NCBI RefSeq assembly: GCF_029784165.1
Contig: NC_073695.1
Location: forward strand, 141,800,748-141,864,747
From: Wyeomyia smithii
Taxonomy: Eukaryota; Arthropoda; Insecta; Diptera; Culicidae
Length of the DNA: 64,000 nt
Reading direction: 5' to 3'
Shown: piece by piece, positions 54,783 through 64,000 of the stretch
How the letters are laid out: each line of letters opens with the position of its first letter
How positions within the stretch are numbered: position 1 is the first letter of the stretch
Translations under genes and position numbers: made by a program
The notes under the pieces: generated by a model
What the model was told of the DNA's origin: nothing
What the model saw: only the letters and a program-made list of their open reading frames with translations
Databases searched by the model: none

Positions 54783-55185
54783 CCATAAAATTATCACAAA
54801 TATTTTTAAACACAACAAACAGAGAAACAGACCAATTATATACCTTAAATTAAGTAAATTCATAACCTAAAATTTATACACTTATTATTAGTTAATATAA
54901 TATTGCTAACCTTTTTATTGGTTCACTAATCCTTATTTTTCCTAATTCCTAATTATATTTCAATTCGTTTTAATATTTTCATCTAAATTATCTCTATCCA
55001 ACTCATTTATTCAACAGTACCAACTCATACATAACCATAACATTACAAAATATGACATAAAAATAATTGACATATTTTCCTTATTTTCACACACAAAAAC
55101 AATAACCAAACTAAAACATTACAAGACATTAAAACAAACAAAAAATAACCTTACAACAAAACAACAAAACAACAACAAATTCCTA
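54783..55185. other. AT-rich spacer
   Basis: Very A-rich, with ACAAAACAACAAAACAACAA near its end. Nothing recognised; it is the original right flank of copy B. Confidence 0.4.
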
Positions 55186-57438
55186 AATTAATCCACCTAG
55201 CGGTCAGACTCAGCCTTTCTCTTTCAAACTTATTATTTGTAAAAATAGCACAGTGCAACAAAAATTGACTTTTTTTCTTCCTTGGTTTCTATATATAATT
55301 TTTTGTGTATTTGTATGCAAAACTAAATTTCCCCGAGTTTGAACATATTTCAACTTAAGGAGCAACAATGGCGCCATTTTGAATTTTTGAGAAACCGGTA
55401 ATTCTTGTATTTTTTCAACGCCATTTTGTTTTGAGGCCAAATATCAAAATTCTAACAGTTTGTCCACATATCAGCATCTTTTTACCCATCTTTTGAAAAA
55501 AAAAAACAGATCTTAAATCGGCCAAAACTGAGCTCAAAACGGTGATTCTACGAAACCGGGTTTGGCATAGTTTTAGTATATTTCACAAAGCAAAATAATT
55601 TCGATTATTTCTGACCAATAATTCACTAATATCTTAAAGTGGTAGTCAAATTATATCTTATTTTGAGTGAAAAAGTCTCAGAAATCGAATGGTAGGTGTC
55701 TGATCTACGTAAAATGTCAGCAGATAAACCTATTTTTGTATTGTAGGGGAATTGGGGCAAATTCGAAATTTTGCTGACATTTCACGTTGATCAGACACCT
55801 ACCATTCGATTTCTGAGACTTTTTCACTCAAAATAAGATATAATTTGACTACCTCTTTGAGATATTAGCGAATTACCATTAATACTCAGAAATAATCGAT
55901 ATTATTTTGCTTTGTGAAATATACCAAACCTATGTCGAAGCCGGTTACGTAGAATCACCGTTTTGAGCTCAGTTTTTGTCCGATTTAAGACATTTTTTTT
56001 TTCAAAAGATGGGTAAAAAGATGCTAATATGTGGACAAACTCTTAAAATTTTGATATTTGGTCTTAAAACAAAATGGCGTCTAAAAAACCTCAAAAATTT
56101 CCAGTTTCTCAAAAATTCAAAATGGCGCCATTGTTGCCCCTTAAGTTGAAATATGTTCAAACTCCGGGAAATTTATTTTCGCAGCAAACTTCATAAAAAA
56201 ATCATACATAGAAGCCAAGGCAAAAAAATTGTTGCACTGTGTAGATTTACATGAATGCTCAAATCCAATAAAGGTATATTCACTCTTTGGATTCTAAAAT
56301 ATTGATGTTGTAATTGAATAACAAAAAATGTGCTTAAGAAATTGCGAAATAAAAGAAATGATTCTTAATTTCGAACAATTTAGTTACGAGCGATACCGGG
56401 AACGTCCAAATAGTACGATACCACATTTGAATCATGTTGAGGCCATATATATTGATCAATGCGATGCGGGTATAGTATTAAATAGTCTTTGAATTCCTTT
56501 TCTTTCCGAAGCTTTTGAACCGCATATCAAATTGTTATGAAGTTTGTTATTTGTAAGTTTGAGAGATGACTAGTTTGTATGACACTAGTTCTGTTCAAAT
56601 AAGTCAGGTTATCTTTGAGATGATAGACTTTCGTTGTTTTATTAACAACACAAGGAACGTATAGGGCAGCCAAACTTTGAAACCTCGTGTTCAATCATAG
56701 TTCATCAGTTAAGTCTTAACTAACCTGTTCATCTGATATCAATATTGTTCAAATCGGTTGTGTAGTTTCTAAGACAATGAAGTTTCGTGATTTTCACATT
56801 TCGATACATTACAGACGAAGTTACAGTTCGATTACAGCAAAATTCAATAGGGTGTTATGAGGTAGCTATACCTTTCATTTGACACTAATTTTGTGGAAAT
56901 CGGCTCAACCATCTCTGAGAAAAGTGAGTGAATTTGTGTTTGAGTGTAGTCTTCGAAATATGTTTCTTTTCATAGCTGAATTTCACATTTTTAAACATAA
57001 CAGGCAAAGTAATAGTCCGATTGCAAAAAAAATCAACAGGGTCTTATGGGGCAACAAGACCTTCCATATGACACTGATTTTATGAAAATCGGTTCAGCCA
57101 TCTCTGAGAAACATGAGTGAGATTAAACAGTCTCCAGAACACGTTTCTTTCCATTACTTCTGAACCACAAGTTCAATCTTCATAAAATTCAAAATTTAAG
57201 GGTTTTATAGGTAGCCCGTTCATTTGAAATTGATTTTGTTCAAATCGGTTGTGTAGTTTCCGAGATATTGATGTTTCGTGATTTTTACACTTTGATACAT
57301 AACCTTTAAACTAGAAATACGATTACAATAAAATTCAATAAGGTCTTATGGGGCAACTAGGCCTTTCATTTGCTATTAACTTCATTGAAAATCCATCCAG
57401 CCATCTCTGAGAAAATCGAGTGAGATTGGGAGAGAATT

Positions 57439-57470
<32 letters not shown>

Positions 57471-57613
57471 ACACACATACAGAAAATGCTCAGCTCGTCG
57501 AACTGAGTCCAGTGATATACGACATTCGACCATTTTGAGCACTTTTATACCTTTAGTTTTTTCAGTGATTGCTGTACCTTTCTAGGAGGAAGGCAACTAG
57601 GAGAAAGGCAAAA
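55186..57613 (-). repeat. GCC-repeat, split by a foldback element
   Basis: Begins CCTAAATTAATCCACC, is interrupted at 55249-56241, and continues with TATTCACTCTTTGG and the CATCTCTGAGAAA modules (56910, 57100, 57405). A CA microsatellite (57440-57478), the palindrome, and a terminal hairpin repeated twice (57580-57613) complete it. Confidence 0.85.
55249..56241. mobile_element. Foldback (nearly palindromic) MITE, 993 bp
   Basis: Both ends read inward CACAGTGCAACAA. The left arm of about 480 bp is the reverse complement of the right arm, with scattered mismatches: GGAGCAACAATGGCGCCATT at about 55360 pairs with AATGGCGCCATTGTTGCCCC at about 56120, and the CGTAAAATGTCAGCA and GCTGACATTTCACG regions pair near the centre (about 55745). 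TAG flanks both sides (55246-55248, 56242-56244) and the GCC-repeat reads through once it is removed. The CACAGTG start and TA-containing target suggest a Tc1/mariner-type non-autonomous element (inference). No protein is encoded. Confidence 0.88.
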
Positions 57614-58161
57614 AGTTGCAAAAAATACATAATAAAAAAAACACAAGAAGAGTCTCACATCTTGAAAAAAAACTTTATAAATATACCGATAAAGTAAAAT
57701 ATTTTCCTTCAAAAAAAAACCTAAACTTTAACCTCCTTAAACAACAATAAAAATAGTTATTAAAATAAATGAATTTGCATGCTAAAATAAATATTTCATC
57801 GCGTATTGGTTCAGGAGACCTTACTTCAAAAATGTAGAGCTTAAAATTTGAAGAACGATTTTCTTATTTGATCTTTTATGAAAATACGTAGTTTTGTGAT
57901 TTTGTACTGAAATAATTTAGAAATTCCAAAATTCACTCTTACATACCCTATATCATCCACCTGACATGATTTGATACATGGAGCAATTGATACGTATGAA
58001 AATTCCCAGTATTTGCACAGACATATTTGCGTCTCACGAAACGGGGAACTTGGAGCAACTATTCCCCTTGAATAAAATTCCAAGTTTTCCCAAATCGGCC
58101 GTTCCAGTGCTGCAAACGAGCATTTTCAAAAAACAAGTTCCGTCCCGGGTCTTTACGGGTT
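57614..58161. other. Unassigned AT-rich spacer
   Basis: No gene or repeat recognised. Short frames near 57841-58163 lack any recognisable domain. Confidence 0.4.
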
Positions 58162-59379
58162 AAATTCAATAAAGGTATATTCACTCTTTGGGTTCCAAAA
58201 TATTGATGTTGTAATTGAAGTATAAAATATGAAATTTGACGCAATGTTAGTGCTTAAGAAATAGCGAAATAAAAGAAATGATTCTTAATTTCGAACAATT
58301 TAATCACGAGCGATAACGAGAACGTTCAAATTGTACGATACCACATTAAAATCATGTTGAAGCCATATATATTGATCAAAGCAAGTATAGTTATGAATAG
58401 TCCTTGAATTTCTTTTCTTTCCAAAACTTTTGAACCACATATCAAATTGTTATGAAGTTTGTTATTTGTAAGTTTAAGAGATGACTAGTTTGTATGACAC
58501 TACTTATGTTCAAACAAGTCATGTAATACTTGAGATAATAGACTTTCGTTGTTTTGACAATTTAATACATAACGGTTGCTTAAGTTTGATTATAATCAAA
58601 TGAAAAGCGAACGTATAGGGCAGCCAAACTTTGAAACCACGTGTTCAATCATAATTCATCAGTTAACCCTTAACTAGCCTGTTCATTTGATATCAATATT
58701 TTTCAAATCGGTTGTGTTGTTTCTAAGATAATGAAGTTTCACGATTTTCACATTTCGATACATTACAGACGAAGTTACAGTCCTACAGCAAAATTCAATA
58801 GGGTGCTATGGGGCTGCAAGACCTTTCATTTGACACAAATTTTGTGGAAATCGGCTCAACCATCTCTGAGAAAAGTGAGTGAGTTGATGTAGTCTTCGAA
58901 ATATGTTTCCTCTCATAGCTGGATTTCACATTTTTAAACATAACAGGCAAAGTAATAATCCGTTTGTCAAAACAAATCAATAGGGTCTTATAGGGCAGCA
59001 AGAAATTCCATATGACACTGATTTTATGAAAATCGGTCCAGCCATCTCTGAGAAACATGAGTGAGATTAAATAGTCTCCAGAACACGTTTCTTTCCATAA
59101 CTTCTGAACCACAAGTTTAATCTTCACAATATTCAAAAGTTAAGGGTTTTTTAGGTAGCCCGTTCATATGAAGTTGATTTTGTTCAAATTGGTTGTGTAG
59201 TTTCTGAGATAATGAAATTTCGTGATTTTCACATTTTGATACATGGTGCCTAAACTAAAAATCCGATTACAATGAAGTTCGATAGGGTGTTATGAGGCCA
59301 CTAGACCTTTCATTTTCAATTAATTTCGTGAAAACCGGTCAAGCCATTCCTGAGAAAAGAGAGTGAGATTAAGCAGATT
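58162..59379 (-). repeat. GCC-repeat, outer copy, first piece
   Basis: From AATTCAATAAAGGTATATTCACTCTTTGG through several CATCTCTGAGAAA modules to GATTAAGCAGAT. It is interrupted there by a copy of the same repeat in the opposite orientation and resumes at 61319. Confidence 0.82.
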
Positions 59380-59493
59380 TGCCTTTCTCCTAGAAAGGTA
59401 TAGCAATCACTTGCAAAACCGAAAGTATAAAAGTGCTCCAAAGGGCCGAATGGCATATATCACTCGACTCAGCTCGACGAGCTGAGCATTTTC

Positions 59494-59552
<59 letters not shown>

Positions 59553-61318
59553 AGATTTTTATTCTCACTCACTTTTCTCAGAGATGGCTTGACCAATTTT
59601 CATGAAATTAATTGCAAATGAAAGGTCTCTTTGTCATATAAGACCCTATCAAGTTTCATTGTAATCGGATTTTAGTTTAGAGGTTATGTTTCGAAATGTT
59701 AAAATCATGAAACATCATTATCTCGAAAACTACACAACCGATTTGAACAAAATTGATTTCAAATGAACGGGCTACCCAAAAAAACCTTAACTTTTGAATT
59801 TCATAATAATTGAACTTGTGGTTCAAAAGTTATGACAAGAAACGTGTTTTGAAGACTACTTAATCTTACTCATGTTTCTCAGAGATGGCTGGACCGATTT
59901 TCATAAAATCAGTGTCAAATGGAAGGTCTAGTTGCCCCATGAGACCCTATTGATTTGTTTTGCAATCGGACTATTACTTTGCCTGTTATGTTTAAAAATG
60001 TGAAATCCAGCTATGAAAAAGAACATATTCCAAAGACTACTTGAACTCACTCACTTTTCTCAGAGATGGCTGACCCGATTTCCACAAAATTAGTGTCAAT
60101 TAATAAGTCTAGCTGCCTCGTAACACCTGATGAATTATGATTGAACACGTGGTTTCAAAGTTTGGCTGCCCTATACGTTCCCATTTCATTTGATTATCAT
60201 TGAACCTAAGCCACCGTTATGTATTAAATTGTTAATAAAACAATGAAAGTCTATTATTTCACATGACTTATTTGAACATAACTAGTGTCATACTGACGAG
60301 TCATCTCTCAAACTTACAAATAACAAACTTCATAACAATTTGATATGTGGCTCAAAAGTTTTGGAAAGAAAAGAAATTCAAAGACTATTTAAAACTATAC
60401 CTGCTTTGATTGATATATTTATGTGGCCTCAACAAAATTTAAATGTGGTTTTGTACTATTTGAACGTTCCAAAGTCATTGATTCCTTGCGATGTGTTCAA
60501 AGTTTGCAAATGCACGACGAATCGGCCATAGGATATGTTCAAAGTCAAAAGACAAATCGTTTGGTTTATCGGTTTTATTGGTTTTATCAAAATGACAACA
60601 TCCTCGACTTTTGGCTTCTGTACATCGCCTTAATTCTGAATATATTCATATTGGGTGGCATTCGGTAATTTTCAGCAAATTTTCTGGCATCAATCTAACA
60701 CCAGCAATCGTTGTACTTATCCTACACATGCAAAATGTGCCAAAAACAATATCCAAAATGTTGCCTGAGGTCGATAATGGAACATATTTGTTACCACTAA
60801 AAACATTCACCTGGCAAATATGGTTCCATTTAGTTGATTAATTCGCGAGATGTGCAGAAATTTGTACAGAAACATGTGCTTCCATAAGAGGGAGGGGCGT
60901 CGAACCATTATGGACATATTTATTACCCTTTAAAACATCCACATGCCAAATTCGGTTTCATTTGCTTGGTTTGTTCTTGAGTTGTGCAGAAATGTATGTT
61001 TCATTTGTATTGGACCCCTCCTTTCCAGAAGAGGGAGGGGTCTCAAACTATCATAGGAACCTTCATCGGGACCAAAAACCCCTACATACAAATTTTCACG
61101 TCGATCAGTTCGGTAGTTTTCGAGCCTATATGGATCAAACAGACAGACAGACCGGACTACATTTTTATATGTATAGATTACAACATCAATATTTTAGAAC
61201 CTAAAGAGTGACATACATTTATTGGATTGAAGCCTTCATGTAAATCTATTTTTACAAATAAAAGTTTGAATGAGAAAGGCTAGGTCTGACCGCTAGGTGG
61301 ATTAATTTAGGTTTTGAT
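59380..61318 (+). repeat. GCC-repeat, inner copy inserted into another GCC-repeat
   Basis: A complete copy running from GCCTTTCTCCTAGAAAGG to GGATTAATTTAGGTTTT, including a TG microsatellite (59499-59547) and all module types. Confidence 0.85.
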
Positions 61319-61971
61319 ATATGCTTTGCTTTTATAACGTGATTTGACATTTCGATAAATAACGGACAAAGTAACAAACCGATTACAATGAAATTCAATA
61401 GCAACCTATGTGACAACAAGGCCTTTCATTCAAGACTAGATTTGTGAAAATCGGTCCAGCCATCTCTGAGAAAAGTGAGTGAGTTTAAACAGCCTCTGGA
61501 AAACATTTCTTTACATAACTTTTGAACCATATGTTTAATCTTTATGAAATTTATAAGTTAAGAGTTCTGAAGATAGCCCGTTCATTTGACATCAGTTTTG
61601 TTAAAATCGGTTGTGTAGTTTCTGAGATATTGATGTTTCGTGATTTTTACATTTTGATACATAATCTCTAAACCAAAAATCCGATTACAATGAAATTCAA
61701 TAGCAACCTATGGGGTATTTACACCTTTCATTTGCAATTAATTTTACGGAAATCGGTCCAGCCATCTCTGAGAAAAGTGAATGAGAAAAAAAAGTTGCAC
61801 ATACACACACGCACACACATACACACATACATACATACATACATACAGAAAATGCTCAGCTCGTCGAACTAAGTCGAATGATATACGACATTCGGCCCTC
61901 TGGAGCACTTTAATACCTTTAGTTTTTACAAGAATTGCTATACCTTTCTAGGAGAAAGGCAAAAAACAAAA
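61319..61971 (-). repeat. GCC-repeat, outer copy, second piece
   Basis: Continues with two further modules, a CATA/CACA microsatellite (61800-61847), the palindrome variant and the terminal hairpin CCTTTCTAGGAGAAAGGCAAAAA. Confidence 0.8.
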
Positions 61972-63237
61972 AAAAAACAAAACAAAAATAATAAAAATTG
62001 CCAGACAATTATAATCAACGTTCGACAAAAATCGACATCGACATATCATTAAAAATATATTTTTAGGCATATTTTCGGATATGAGGAAATTTCAGAGAAA
62101 AATCTCTTCAAATTTAAATAGTAGGAAAATACATAAACAGGACAGTTATTTAGTATCTGATTTCGGTATATAATTTAGAGAATATTTGAACAACAAATTG
62201 AAAAAACAAAAAACCTAAATTCATCCACCTAGCGGTGAGACCCAGCCTTTCTCATTCGAACTTAATATTTTTTAAAATAGATTTACTCCAACACATGAAA
62301 AATACACCTTGACAATTTCTGCTTGATTTCTTATTCATTCTAAACAACAAATTTTTGGTAGCCAACAGCACAACTATACCGAACATTTAAAATTTAACAT
62401 ATAAACATAAACTAACTTATATACATGCAAATAACATTAAATTCTTTCAATTATATCATGCGATTTTGTTTTTGATCGTGGTATAATCGATTTGTCCTCA
62501 TATACTGCGTATAAATATTCAGATTATTCAATTCAACGTTAGTCAGTAGATTTCAAATAATGTATAATTAAATGTTGTTTCGTATACATTAATTTGAATG
62601 ATCTTATCAGTGAAAATGAAATTCTTTAACGCAGTTGGTATTCCTGATCGTTTTTGAGGAGCATCCAATGAATGGCCAAATACCAATCAATATGGGTTCT
62701 TGAAACCTGGATTACACCCATTGGCTAGAAGCCAACCTCAAACCCGATTTTTAAACCAGATGACCAGATAAACTGCCTAATATGTGTATATCAATGGCGA
62801 AGATGGTGAAAATTTCCGATCAACAGCCTAAAGTGACAAACATCGTCCAATACGATTTGGGGAAGCGGTAGGACACCCTGAGGCCAGAAATCATCTTCAG
62901 ACGGCATTTTAAATTTCTAGACAGTAGCTTCCGGTTTCTGGACACCAGTCTAAAAGGGACAAACATTACCCAATGTAAGTTTTTCAGTACCCGGGATGAT
63001 GTTCAGAGGCCAGGAATCAACTCAATACTTCATTTTAAAATCCGAATTTGCGACTTCCGGTTTATGGAAAACATCCTTCAATTGTCAAATACAATCCAAT
63101 AAAGGTATATCAACTCTTTGGATTCTAGAATATTGATTTTGTATTTGAAGGAATGATTGGAGCATAGTATTTGAAGTTTGACGTAATATTTGCAAAGAAT
63201 AAGTAGTTTTTCTATCATACTTACCTTACCAAACAGT
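61972..63237 (-). repeat. Degenerate GCC-repeat and unassigned sequence
   Basis: CCTAAATTCATCCACCTAGCGG at 62214 and AATAAAGGTATATCAACTCTTTGG near 63103 are GCC-repeat landmarks. Between them, 62290-62640 is AT-rich and unrecognised. 62870-63075 resembles decayed CGGTTTCTGGAC-type modules. No gene was seen. Confidence 0.5.
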
Positions 63238-63600
63238 CCAAAGCCGTGATGTGGCCTTTGCTGTACGTAAGAGTCGTCTCCATTCCGGATTGGTGACGGA
63301 TTGGTTTCTAGAACCATTTTTACCGGGCTGTCGTCTGACATCCTTACAACATGCCCAACCCACCGCAACCTGCCTATCTTAGCGGTGTGGACGATAGTTG
63401 GCTCCCCAAGCAGCTCCTGCAGTTCGTGGTTCATTCGCCTTCTCCACACTCTGTTTTCCATCTGCAGTCCACCGAAGATGGTACGCAACACCTTCCGCTC
63501 GAAGACCGCAGAGCGCGTTGGTCCTCCACAAGCATAGTCCATGTCTTATGCCCGTAGAGGACTACCGGTCTGATCAACGTCTTGTAGATGCGGGAGCTTG
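63238..63600 (-). pseudogene. RTE-like LINE, C-terminal coding fragment
   Basis: The minus-strand reading from about 63597 gives RIYKTLIRPVVLYGHKTW, then after a frameshift near 63515 VFERKVLRTIFGG, VWRRRMNHELQELLGEP and IGRLRWVGHVVRMSDDSP. The R.RW.GHV.RM signature is the established tail following the reverse transcriptase in RTE-type and related insect LINEs. The RT itself is absent. Upstream of 63600 the sequence changes to something unrelated. Confidence 0.7.
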
Positions 63601-64000
63601 CCTAGGGAGTGGTGGGGTTTCGGGCATTGGGCAGACGATTCCCAGAAAAAGCCACGGCCACCCGTAAGTAGCTTCGACGGAGTGAGTAGTGCCGCTCCCA
63701 TCACCCAAATGCACTAACCTGCCTATTGGGGCTGATACCAGTAAGGTCCCAATTATGGTGTACTGGTCGCTGTGTTTTTAGGTTTTTGAGAGGGAATGCA
63801 ATTTAATACCTGGCTGGCACCTGCACCGAGCTCCCTTAGTAAAGTCGTGTGACAACGGCTTGAAACGGCGAGGTGGCATACGGCTGCAGGGGTCTCCGTC
63901 CCGTAAAACCTGGCAGGCCTTCCAGTACGTTCCGTGGTCATTGCTTGATGGGATCAGATGCCCTTTCCTGACTTACGCCGGTCGGGAGGCGTCATATTTG
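63601..64000. other. Unassigned GC-richer sequence at window end
   Basis: More GC-rich than the rest. A 62-codon minus frame (63941-63753) is not recognisable. It may belong to another repeat that continues beyond the window. Confidence 0.3.

Overview
This window looks like repeat-dense insect DNA, most likely from a culicine mosquito. That is an inference from jockey/Juan-type, RNase H-bearing (LOA/I-type) and CR1-type LINEs, an envelope-bearing gypsy-type LTR element, and a very abundant 2-kb mosquito-style repeat. No ordinary host gene, rRNA, tRNA or CRISPR array was recognised. Nearly all of it is mobile DNA, and the elements are nested inside each other. Below, 'GCC-repeat' means the 2-kb repeat that starts GCCTTTCTCC and ends near GGATTAATTTAGG (+ orientation).

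Region 1 (1-11985): a GCC-repeat copy is split by a CR1-like LINE (128-10901, minus strand; PHD-finger ORF1, endonuclease/RT ORF2). That LINE is itself split by a near-full-length RNase H-bearing LINE ('copy A', 2013-7893, minus) with a 13-bp target-site duplication.

Region 2 (11986-19262): a decayed DNA transposon with about 690-bp inverted ends and a broken DDE-like transposase (12445-14958), followed by degenerate GCC-repeats, a CA microsatellite and a short AT-rich stretch.

Region 3 (19263-54782): one LINE ('copy B', same family as A, plus strand) has its two ends 35.5 kb apart, proven by a perfect 14-bp duplication (19263-19276 and 54769-54782). Inside it sits a GCC-repeat (23141-52094). 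Inside that repeat sit a 20-kb LTR retroelement (23263-43378) and a full-length LINE ('copy C', 44718-50823). The LTR element carries a Juan-like jockey LINE inside its reverse transcriptase gene (28348-32762) and a small Juan-like stub in its leader. A second GCC-repeat (52432-54722) interrupts B's 3' UTR.

The LTR element is the most interesting object. With its inserts removed it is about 15.5 kb, with LTRs of about 635 bp, a tRNA-type primer site, gag, pol and an errantivirus-type env. Gag and pol are linked by a textbook -1 frameshift site (A AAA AAC plus a stem-loop). Env appears to take its start codon from a leader exon near 24197 through a 13.7-kb intron. Between pol and env, on the opposite strand, lies a GC-rich 218-codon ORF (36756-37412). 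It has a predicted 93-nt GT-AG intron in its 5' UTR and an AATAAA just past its stop. It looks like an independent, spliced, antisense cargo gene of unknown function. Pol and env in this copy are broken by frameshifts and a stop.

Region 4 (54783-64000): more GCC-repeats, one split by a 993-bp palindromic foldback element (55249-56241) and one split by another copy of itself (58162-61971), then a decayed RTE-like LINE tail near 63238-63600.
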